DNA of 5,176 bases, from NCBI GenBank assembly GCA_020061685.1, contig JAGUXU010000106.1:1-5176 (forward strand), read 5' to 3'. Both the position numbers and the translations under genes were made by a program. Below, in pieces: positions 1 to 5,176 of the stretch. Position 1 is the stretch's first letter. Each line of letters opens with the position of its first letter. Below the pieces are notes generated by a model. The model was given only the letters and a program-made list of their open reading frames with translations, made no database searches and was not told where the DNA came from. The DNA is from Candidatus Omnitrophota bacterium (lineage in GTDB: Bacteria > Omnitrophota > Gorgyraeia > Pluralincolimonadales > Pluralincolimonadaceae).

Positions 1-138
1 ATCCTGAGGGCCTTCTCGAACATCAAGGGCATCTCGAAGGAGAGGAAACTGATAAGCGATCCCGCGCAGGAGATCGGCTCTTATGTCGTACCGGCGATAT
101 TGATCAAGGATTTTACTTTTACGGGGGTCACCGAGTAA
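1..138 (+). CDS. C-terminal end of an unrecognised protein (5' end outside window)
   Basis: A frame open from the left edge encodes 45 residues, reads from ILRAFSNIKGIS to FTFTGVTE, and stops at TAA (136-138). I do not recognise the family. The tail is basic in the middle (SKERK), then has a hydrophobic beta-like stretch (YVVPAILI), with no membrane helix or metal motif. A run of 45 sense codons can arise by chance, but codon choice supports it: mostly G/C in third position with occasional ATA, like the neighbouring genes. The codon-aligned antisense frame is also open but has no start codon and less typical codons. This gene converges on the minus-strand cluster, and its last 11 bases overlap the end of the cysteine-rich gene. 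Function is unknown. Confidence 0.55.
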   Translation: MLRAFSNIKGISKERKLISDPAQEIGSYVVPAILIKDFTFTGVTE

Positions 139-304
139 GGCTTTGAGGGTCGTCTTTAAGTTTCTCCGCCACTATCTTGCATAAGGCGTAGTTCCTGCAG
201 GAATCGCAGCAGAGGACCGGCCGGTCTTTATGCAGGTTCTCCGCCCGCTTTACGCAGGTCCAGAATTCCTGGCATTGGACACAACAATTAAACATTCCGG
301 TCAT
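128..304 (-). CDS. Small cysteine-rich protein with a duplicated CCxxCx5C motif, putative metal binder
   Basis: This 58-residue protein starts at ATG (304-302) and stops at TGA (130-128). It has eight cysteines in two equal blocks 25 residues apart: C7-C8-x2-C11-x5-C17 and C32-C33-x2-C36-x5-C42. Each block has an aromatic residue between its last two cysteines (F14/W15, Y39) and a lysine just after (K19, K43). The tail is charged and helical-looking (VAEKLKDD). There is no signal peptide or membrane segment, so a cytoplasmic protein is likely. The spacing suggests a zinc ribbon, treble-clef-like fold or an iron-sulphur site; which metal is inference. The start lies 1 base after the lipoprotein stop with no Shine-Dalgarno sequence, so translation probably depends on coupling. 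M4 is an alternative start that keeps all cysteines. I do not recognise a named family. Confidence 0.75.
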   Translation of the reverse strand: MTGMFNCCVQCQEFWTCVKRAENLHKDRPVLCCDSCRNYALCKIVAEKLKDDPQSLTR

Positions 305-305
305 G

Positions 306-647
306 TTATTCGGTAAATTTGACTAAATAGTTCCCGTCAAAATAAAGATACTGCGTCTTTGAGAGATACCCCGCGTTTACGGGAATCTCGCCGTATCTGG
401 CGTAATAAGTCCACTTCTCCTTTGCATTTCCCCACTTGCCCGTGTTGTCAAATTCCTTTAGATCGGGGTCGCCCCATTGGGCTAATATCTTATCCTTTGT
501 CAGGCCCGCCCGCAACATCGATGTCCCAAGAGGATGACTTAAGATCTCCTTCGGCGTAGGCGGCTCTATTCCCGCGCAACCTACCATATAAATCATGCCG
601 ATCAATATGACGGGTATCATTCCGTATTTGAATACGCCGTTTTGCAT
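306..647 (-). CDS. Small lipoprotein with a BamE/SmpA-like domain
   Basis: This 113-residue protein has a short N-terminus containing K7, a hydrophobic stretch at about residues 9-22, and a lipobox-like M21-V22-G23-C24, so C24 would be the lipidated residue. Met at -3 is a tolerated variant. The +2 residue is Ala, which in the E. coli Lol rule favours the outer membrane. Residues about 41-113 follow the SmpA/OmlA (BamE) pattern: a GLTKDKILAQWGDPD helix-turn resembling the family's 'GMT..qV...LG.P', then KWTYY, then a strand ending YLYFDGNYLVKF. BamE itself belongs to the outer-membrane protein assembly complex. This fold is widely reused, so that role is not claimed here. The M1 start keeps an intact signal peptide; M10 would shorten it too much. 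The gene begins 5 bases after the methyltransferase stop, with its own Shine-Dalgarno sequence. Confidence 0.75.
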   Translation of the reverse strand: MQNGVFKYGMIPVILIGMIYMVGCAGIEPPTPKEILSHPLGTSMLRAGLTKDKILAQWGDPDLKEFDNTGKWGNAKEKWTYYARYGEIPVNAGYLSKTQYLYFDGNYLVKFTE

Positions 648-652
648 CTTAT

Positions 653-1447
653 CTACCCCCTTTTTCTTTTTAAGATTATATTAGTCCTTATCGGTTTAAT
701 ATTATAGCCCTCTTTCAGGCCAAAGTCAAAATTATAAAATCTGCCCGCAAGATCGAAAAAGCCGGAACCGGCGATGAGGTCCTTGAACCCTTCGTAAAAT
801 AAGGCCCTTGTCTTCACGCGCGACCTTATAGTGGAATTGAGATCGGGGCTCTTTACCTTAAGGATCAGCTCGTCCTCGAACGTCTTCTCTTTTTCGTCGA
901 ATGTCTCGGGATGCTGAACGTATTTCGCCTCTACCCGGATATCCTTCTCCTGCTGTGTCCATGAGATATCCTCCCACTCGGTTATCCTCCCGCCCTTGGG
1001 CGGGACGCCTCCCGGCATCCAGAGATCCAAGATGTACAGGCCGTCTTCCTCGAGAGCGGAAGCGACAGATTTAAGGTGTGAAATTATTGCGCCGTCCGTC
1101 AGGAGATATCTGAATGAATCAAGTAAGCAGATGGCGCAGCCAAACTTACGGTCCAGCCTGAACTTCTCCATGCCCGTTCGGATGCATTTTACTTTCAGGC
1201 CCTCGGCTTCTGCTTTTTGTACGACGAAGGCAGACATCTCTTCCGAGCTATCCAGGCCCATGACATCGTAGCCGCGCCTCGCCAATTCCCTCAGATGTAT
1301 TCCGGTACCGCAGGCGATATCAAGTATGGAACCTGCCTTGACTCCGGAATACCGTTTTATGCACTCCTCGATGAAATCGCACTCGGGTTTCCTGTCCCAG
1401 TTATAGGCTACGTCGCAATACTTAGGATATGAATACGCGTCTTTCAT
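653..1447 (-). CDS. Class I SAM-dependent methyltransferase
   Basis: This 264-residue protein has a Rossmann-type methyltransferase core. Motif I is ILDIACGTG (41-49), the SAM-binding glycine loop. The acidic end of strand 2 is GLDSSEEM, with D66 expected to bind the SAM ribose. Motif IV lies at CLLDSFRYL (107-115), and a later strand is GLYILDLWMP (136-145). A beta-rich segment (about 155-215) and the C-terminal GFKDLIAGSGFF complete the Methyltransf_25-type layout, at a typical length. There is no signal peptide, so it is cytoplasmic. The acceptor cannot be read from the sequence; an aromatic N-terminus (Y5, Y7, Y10, Y15, W17) probably caps the active site. The ATG overlaps the upstream ligase stop as ATGA and has no good Shine-Dalgarno sequence, suggesting translational coupling. 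It may methylate the ligase's substrate or product, which is inference. Confidence 0.88.
   Translation of the reverse strand: MKDAYSYPKYCDVAYNWDRKPECDFIEECIKRYSGVKAGSILDIACGTGIHLRELARRGYDVMGLDSSEEMSAFVVQKAEAEGLKVKCIRTGMEKFRLDRKFGCAICLLDSFRYLLTDGAIISHLKSVASALEEDGLYILDLWMPGGVPPKGGRITEWEDISWTQQEKDIRVEAKYVQHPETFDEKEKTFEDELILKVKSPDLNSTIRSRVKTRALFYEGFKDLIAGSGFFDLAGRFYNFDFGLKEGYNIKPIRTNIILKRKRG
655..661 (-). promoter_or_regulatory. Ribosome binding site of the lipoprotein gene
   Basis: Read on the minus strand, AGGGGGT differs at one base from the ideal AGGAGGT and lies 7 bases before the ATG at 647. It overlaps the last codons and the TAG stop of the methyltransferase gene. It is the strongest such site in the cluster, suggesting the lipoprotein is translated independently, unlike its overlapping upstream neighbours. 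Confidence 0.6.
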
Positions 1448-2433
1448 CGGTTTTTGTATCTTTCAACGGCGGCATCCAGGATCTTATTTATCATCGCATC
1501 ATAAGTGGTCCCCAGTAACTCGGCCGTCATCGCGAAATAATCGTCCTTCGCCAGGGACGGCAACGGGTTTATCTCCAAAAGATATATCCCCGGCTTCTTG
1601 CGCGTCGAATGAGGTTCGCTTACGCGAAAATCCATCCTCGCGAAATCGCGGCAATCAAGGCCGCGGAACGCGGCAAGGGCGTAGTCCCCGATCCGGGATT
1701 CCAATTCGGGCTCTATCTCGAGGAATTCCCTGTATCTTAATTTATCCTTGTCCATTCCCGCTTTCTCAAATATATGGCTGCTTAAGCCCGTATCCGACTC
1801 CACGTGCCGCTGCACGACCGGAAGCGCTTCGGGCTTGTCGTTCCCGATTATGCCGCCGGTGAACTCCCAGCCGCTTATGAACTCCTCCACAAGCGCGGGT
1901 TGTCCGTAGTCCTCGATTATACGCTTTACTTTTTTCTTGAGTGCCCCCGGGTTTTCCACTCTTGAATCGGGCCCGATGCCCTTGGCGGAGCCCTCATACC
2001 GGGGTTTTACGATCAGCGGAAAGGTAAACCCTTTAGGCATTACGATGTTATTTTTATCACCGCACTCAAAATAAGACGGTGTAGGGATATTATGATAGGA
2101 GAATATCTTCTTTGAGATCACCTTATCCAGTGAGATGGAAAGCGTCAAAGCGTCTGAACCTACGTAGGGGATACCTAAGGCCTCGAGGATGACGGGGACT
2201 TCCGATTCCCGGTTCCTTCCCGATAATCCTTCGGCTATATTGAATACGATATCGCATTTTAGGGCGCGCAACTTTTTAAGCAGGCCCCTTGCCGGACCTA
2301 TGCGCACGACCCTATGGCCGTGCCCGGCTAACGCGCCCTCTATTAAAGATATCGTCTCTTCGGTGTCATGCTCGGCTAAAAGATCGCCCGGACTGTCTTT
2401 GGGCTTCAAATCGAAGGTCAGGCCTACTTTCAC
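1444..2433 (-). CDS. D-Ala-D-Ala-ligase-like ATP-grasp enzyme, substrate unknown
   Basis: This 329-residue protein has the three-part Ddl layout. The N-terminal domain carries FNIAEGLSGRNRESEVP (64-80), then GIPYVGSD (87-94) and SLDK (101-104). The ATP-grasp domain shows IVKPRYEGSAKGIG (141-154), with K143 and the phosphate loop, and VEEFISG (182-188). The C-terminal metal and acceptor site shows ARMDF, with R266 and D268, and LLEINP, with E287 and N289. ATP-grasp ligases join a carboxylate to an amine through an acyl-phosphate. The metal ligands are intact. However, Ddl's NTxPGMT..S becomes NPLPSLAKDDY, and the usual omega loop is not recognisable, so D-Ala-D-Ala synthesis is doubtful. 'FNIAEGL' recalls a Ddl-like subfamily of unknown substrate. 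The start is GTG, overlapping the phosphorylase stop as GTGA. Being on a sugar operon rather than a cell-wall cluster also argues against a housekeeping Ddl. Confidence 0.87.
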   Translation of the reverse strand: MKVGLTFDLKPKDSPGDLLAEHDTEETISLIEGALAGHGHRVVRIGPARGLLKKLRALKCDIVFNIAEGLSGRNRESEVPVILEALGIPYVGSDALTLSISLDKVISKKIFSYHNIPTPSYFECGDKNNIVMPKGFTFPLIVKPRYEGSAKGIGPDSRVENPGALKKKVKRIIEDYGQPALVEEFISGWEFTGGIIGNDKPEALPVVQRHVESDTGLSSHIFEKAGMDKDKLRYREFLEIEPELESRIGDYALAAFRGLDCRDFARMDFRVSEPHSTRKKPGIYLLEINPLPSLAKDDYFAMTAELLGTTYDAMINKILDAAVERYKNR

Positions 2434-4802
2434 CCAAGAATTACCTCTACAAGATGGATCTTATTGTCCTTAAGGGGCGGCACTATATTATCATTTAACT
2501 TCCTGCCGTCGAGAGTGATCTCTTTTACGCCGCAGGAGACGTGGGCCGTATTGGACACTATTATCTTATAGGTAGCGCCCCTGAATCTTCTCGTCACCTC
2601 AAAACCATCCCACTCCGAGGGTATGCAGGGGTCTATCAAAAGGCCCTTCAGGACAGGGCGTATGCCCAGTATCCAGTTCGTCGCCACTCTGCATAACCAC
2701 GCCGCTGAACCCGTGTACCACGTCCAGCTGCCCCGTCCGTAATTCGGAGAGTCCGGCCCGTCGGAATTGCCCGGGGTGACGTAGGGCTCGGCTTTATAAT
2801 GGTCAATATCTTTGCTCCTGTTGGGCGGGCATATCTTGCTGTAGAGCTCGTAGGCGAGGTCCGCGTTCTTGCGCAGGCACTCGGCTATCACGGCCCAGGT
2901 CGCCGCGTGCGTGTAGACGCCGCCGTTCTCCCTGACGCCTGCCGCGTAACGGCTGATATACCCTATCTTATCGTTGGGCTCGGAGAATGCGGGATAAAGC
3001 AGGATAGCGCCGTAATCCCTGTAGATATATTTCTTGCAGGAATCCATCGCTTTCTTTATGCGTTCCTCGGTGCCTGTCCCTGCGATCACCGCCCATATCT
3101 GCGCGTTAAGGAATATCCTGCCCTCTTTATTCTTTGAACTGCCGACAAGAGTGCCGTCATCGCAGGTCGCCCTCCAGTACCACTCGCCGTCCCAGGCGTA
3201 TTTGTTGACCGCCGCCTTGATCTCCTCGAACTTCCTGAGGTATTTTTTCGCGCCGGACTTCCTGTTGACCTTTTTGCTCGAGAGGACTTCCTGCGACCAC
3301 CTCTTGAGTATATCGGCGAAGAAATGCGCCATCCAGACCGACTCGCCCTTCATCTTCACGCCGACGAAGTTCATGCCGTCATTCCAGTCTCCCTCGCCTA
3401 TCAGGGGCAACCCCCTCTTCGAGAACCTCGACAATACTTTCTTTATCGAACGCTCGCAGTGCTCGAGAAGCGTGGCGCTTCCGCCGTTGACGAACCTTAC
3501 TTTCTCTTTCAATATCCCGAAATCCGCCGTCTCCTCTATATAGCTTAAGGTCGTAAAGACAAGCCATAATAGATCGTCGACTTTACCCGTCCGCGGCCCC
3601 CACTCGGCCAGCGTATGCCACCAATGATAGACCGTGCCGTCCTTAAATTGGTGCGCGGCGTGCAATAATATCTGCTTTTTGGTAAGCGCCGTATTCAACG
3701 GCAGGAATATCTGGCTGTCCTGCAGCTGGTCCCTGAACCCGTACGCGCCGCTCGACTGATAATAGGCGCACCTGCCCCAGATCCTGCCGGATATCGCCTG
3801 ATATTTAAGCCAGGTATTGGTCATTATATTCAATGCGTCATCCGGCGTCTTGACTATAAGCCCGGAGACGATATCGTTCCAGAATTTCCTGACCTCTGCC
3901 AGCGCCGTGTCGACGTTCTTGGCCTCAAAATACTTCTTTATTACCGGCGCGTCCTTTGCCTTGCCCCGGCTTAATCCCAAGAGGAAGATGACTTCCTTTG
4001 ACTGGCCGGGATCCAGATCGACATCGACATGCAGGCTCGCTATCGGATCGTTCCATCTGCCGGTCGTGTTCGTAAGCATGCCCTTCTCTATCGCGGCGGG
4101 ATCGGCTAAGGTCCGGTACATCCCTATGAAATTCTCTTTATCGCCTTCGTGGAATTCGGGTTCAACAGAGGAGGCGAAGAACGCCTCGCACGGCCACTCT
4201 CCGATCACCGAACCGGGAAGCATAAGCTGCTTTCTCTTCTTGCCGTAAAGGGCGTGTAATCCCTTCTCGTACGAGGTCCCGATAAAGGTCTTGTGGAACT
4301 CGCGGTGGCTGTCGTCCTTGTTTCCCAGGAGCCATTCAAAATAGGTGAACAATGACAACGACCTGGCGGTATCCGACTCGTTCTTCAGGGTAAGCCTCCA
4401 GACCTCGAGGTCCTCGTCCCTCGGGACAAAGACCGTGAGCGAAGAGTTTATCCCTTTGTATCTATTCGAGAGGGTCGAATAGCCCATGCCGTGCCTGCAT
4501 TCATACGACTCAAAATCCGGGCAGGTCGGTTTCCAGGTAACCGACCAGTGCTCGCCCGAATCCTTATCCTTGATATAGATATATTTTCCCCACTCGTCCT
4601 TTACGAGGTCCTGTTCCCACCTCGTAAGGCGGGCGAGGTTGGAGTTCTCCCACCATGAGAACCCCGAGCCCGTCTGCGATATGACAAGTGAATACGAGCC
4701 GTTTGAGATGACATTGACCCATGGCTTAGGTGTATCGGGCCTAGTGATCACATATTCTTTACCGTCGTCGGTGAAATAACCATAGTCTGTCTGAAATTTC
4801 AT
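2430..4802 (-). CDS. GH94 beta-glycoside phosphorylase (cellobiose/chitobiose phosphorylase superfamily)
   Basis: This 790-residue protein is near full length for GH94. It probably cleaves a beta-linked gluco-disaccharide or oligosaccharide with phosphate, releasing an alpha-sugar 1-phosphate in the cytoplasm. The N-terminal beta-sandwich begins EYVITRPDTPKPWVN (16-30), followed by LARLTRWEQDL (56-66) and YECRHGMGYST (100-110). The (alpha/alpha)6 barrel shows YGFRDQLQD (354-362), the sugar-binding Arg/Asp motif, then HQF (384-386) and HWWH (393-396). GEGDWNDGMN (469-478) holds the expected general acid, D475 by analogy with chitobiose phosphorylase D492. GESVW follows at 486-490, and the end shows GSWTWYTGSAAW (691-702). 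The DWNDGMN..GESVW version recalls the GH94 part of cyclic beta-1,2-glucan synthases more than classical cellobiose phosphorylases, so the linkage is open. There is no signal peptide. The start overlaps the binding-protein stop (ATGA), which suggests an imported substrate. Confidence 0.93.
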   Translation of the reverse strand: MKFQTDYGYFTDDGKEYVITRPDTPKPWVNVISNGSYSLVISQTGSGFSWWENSNLARLTRWEQDLVKDEWGKYIYIKDKDSGEHWSVTWKPTCPDFESYECRHGMGYSTLSNRYKGINSSLTVFVPRDEDLEVWRLTLKNESDTARSLSLFTYFEWLLGNKDDSHREFHKTFIGTSYEKGLHALYGKKRKQLMLPGSVIGEWPCEAFFASSVEPEFHEGDKENFIGMYRTLADPAAIEKGMLTNTTGRWNDPIASLHVDVDLDPGQSKEVIFLLGLSRGKAKDAPVIKKYFEAKNVDTALAEVRKFWNDIVSGLIVKTPDDALNIMTNTWLKYQAISGRIWGRCAYYQSSGAYGFRDQLQDSQIFLPLNTALTKKQILLHAAHQFKDGTVYHWWHTLAEWGPRTGKVDDLLWLVFTTLSYIEETADFGILKEKVRFVNGGSATLLEHCERSIKKVLSRFSKRGLPLIGEGDWNDGMNFVGVKMKGESVWMAHFFADILKRWSQEVLSSKKVNRKSGAKKYLRKFEEIKAAVNKYAWDGEWYWRATCDDGTLVGSSKNKEGRIFLNAQIWAVIAGTGTEERIKKAMDSCKKYIYRDYGAILLYPAFSEPNDKIGYISRYAAGVRENGGVYTHAATWAVIAECLRKNADLAYELYSKICPPNRSKDIDHYKAEPYVTPGNSDGPDSPNYGRGSWTWYTGSAAWLCRVATNWILGIRPVLKGLLIDPCIPSEWDGFEVTRRFRGATYKIIVSNTAHVSCGVKEITLDGRKLNDNIVPPLKDNKIHLVEVILG
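2443..2448 (-). promoter_or_regulatory. Ribosome binding site supporting the GTG start of the ATP-grasp gene
   Basis: Read on the minus strand, AGAGGT lies within the end of the GH94 gene, 9 bases before GTG at 2433. The spacing is slightly long, but no better start exists nearby, and the protein beginning MKVGLTFDL matches the first strand expected of the Ddl-type fold. This supports GTG as the true start. Confidence 0.5.
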
Positions 4803-5176
4803 TTTTCCTCTTGTCGTAGTAGTTTGTTCACTTCCGGAACCACCTTGTTGACCGCGTCCTTGACCGATTTTAAGCCGTTGAACATCAGGTCAAATTCGGG
4901 ATAGATATAAAGGTCCCGTGCCTCGCGCCATTTCGCGTGAAACGGGTCATAGACCGTATACTTGACCGCCTCGTTCAATAACTTCTTGTTAAGCGGGGGC
5001 TGCTTGCTGCCCGCGAAATGCTCGCCTTCCGCGATCTTCTTGTTCGCGGGCTGCGCCAATCCCGATTCCGCGAGCATGATCTGCCCTTCATCACCGCTTA
5101 ACGCCTTTAATACCTCCCATGCCTCCTGCGGATACTTGGCCGTCTTCAATATCCCGTATCCGGTCCCGCCGGTCCC
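4799..5176 (-). CDS. C-terminal part of an extracellular sugar-binding protein of an ABC importer
   Basis: The frame is open to the right edge, so only the last 125 residues are visible and the true start and signal peptide lie outside. A TTG at 5149 is an internal leucine, not a start. The visible part begins GTGYGILKTAKYPQEAWE, continues LKALSGDEGQIMLAESGLAQPANKK, and ends with an amphipathic helix (VKDAVNKVVPEVNKLL). This is the characteristic end of family 1 solute-binding proteins (UgpB/MalE-like): a glycine-rich strand, 'P..AWE.LK.LS', a 'Q......G..PA' segment, and a closing helix. Such proteins bind oligosaccharides outside the inner membrane and pass them to an ABC permease pair. No permease gene lies between it and the phosphorylase, so any permeases must be upstream or elsewhere. 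The TGA stop overlaps the phosphorylase ATG. Confidence 0.88.
   Translation of the reverse strand, partial: GTGGTGYGILKTAKYPQEAWEVLKALSGDEGQIMLAESGLAQPANKKIAEGEHFAGSKQPPLNKKLLNEAVKYTVYDPFHAKWREARDLYIYPEFDLMFNGLKSVKDAVNKVVPEVNKLLRQEEK
4806..4812 (-). promoter_or_regulatory. Ribosome binding site of the GH94 gene
   Basis: Read on the minus strand, AAGAGGA sits just before the ATG at 4802, with four A residues between the GG and the start codon. It lies inside the last codons of the sugar-binding protein gene (coding Q-E-E-K). The spacing is short but usable and supports the ATG that makes the 4-base overlap. Confidence 0.6.

Noticed and set aside
1..126. Minus-strand open frame opposite the left-edge gene, possibly a seventh cluster gene.
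   Set aside because: It is the codon-aligned antisense of the plus-strand frame, has no start codon, and its codons are less like the neighbouring genes.
212..229. Perfect 12-base palindrome GACCGGCCGGTC (215-226) followed by CTTTA, looking like a weak plus-strand terminator.
   Set aside because: The stem leaves only a GGCC loop with four firm pairs plus wobble extensions, the T-run is short, and it lies in conserved-looking codons (D27-R28-P29-V30) of the cysteine-rich gene. Chance is the simpler explanation.
996..1432. Two overlapping plus-strand frames opposite the methyltransferase.
   Set aside because: Both are antisense to the conserved SAM-binding region and have no motif or ribosome binding site.
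1444..2433. Naming the ATP-grasp gene ddl.
   Set aside because: The fold and metal residues match, but the acceptor-site residues and context do not support D-Ala-D-Ala ligase, so no gene symbol is given.
3034..3543. Plus-strand open frame of 169 codons inside the GH94 gene.
   Set aside because: It is antisense to the catalytic region of a clearly conserved enzyme, its protein has no recognisable motif, and long antisense frames are common opposite G/C-ending codons.
3379..3567. Minus-strand frame of 62 codons within GH94, in a different frame.
   Set aside because: It lies wholly within the GH94 coding sequence, is Arg/Glu-rich without a domain, and has no independent support.
3817..4248. 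Plus-strand open frame of 143 codons inside the GH94 gene.
   Set aside because: It is an antisense shadow with a low-complexity Ser/Phe/Pro-rich translation and no domain.
4799..5149. A complete 116-residue gene starting at TTG 5149.
   Set aside because: The frame stays open to the window edge and the residues before the TTG (GTGYGI) belong to the conserved binding-protein motif, so this is a truncated larger gene rather than a small one.

Overview
The window reads as a compact stretch of a Gram-negative-type bacterial chromosome, almost entirely coding, with no gap longer than 300 bases. The lipobox lipoprotein, the sugar-binding protein, and a codon style mixing G/C-ending codons with frequent ATA (Ile) fit an uncultivated lineage such as Candidatus Omnitrophota. 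That placement is an inference from style and gene content; no marker gene is present.

Layout: one six-gene cluster runs on the minus strand from the right edge leftwards. In transcription order it encodes the C-terminal end of an extracellular sugar-binding protein of an ABC importer (cut by the window edge), a GH94 glycoside phosphorylase, a D-Ala-D-Ala-ligase-like ATP-grasp enzyme, a class I SAM-dependent methyltransferase, a small BamE/SmpA-like lipoprotein, and a 58-residue cysteine-rich protein. The first four genes are joined by three 4-base start/stop overlaps (ATGA, GTGA, ATGA). The last two follow after gaps of 5 bases and 1 base. At the left edge the 3' end of an unrecognised plus-strand gene converges on the cluster, and its last 11 bases overlap the end of the cysteine-rich gene.

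How the genes may work together: the binding protein and the phosphorylase make a plausible carbohydrate pair, in which an imported beta-linked oligosaccharide is cleaved by phosphate to a sugar 1-phosphate. The ATP-grasp ligase and methyltransferase are so tightly coupled that they probably share a pathway, but the substrate is unknown. The ligase keeps its metal and ATP residues but appears changed where true Ddl holds the second D-Ala. The lipoprotein and cysteine-rich protein may be part of the same unit or simply co-transcribed.

The least expected element is the cysteine-rich mini-protein, which carries two copies of a CCxxCx5C motif and suggests an undescribed metal-binding protein. No RNA genes, mobile elements, CRISPR arrays or convincing promoters or terminators were seen. 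The cluster's promoter must lie beyond the right edge.
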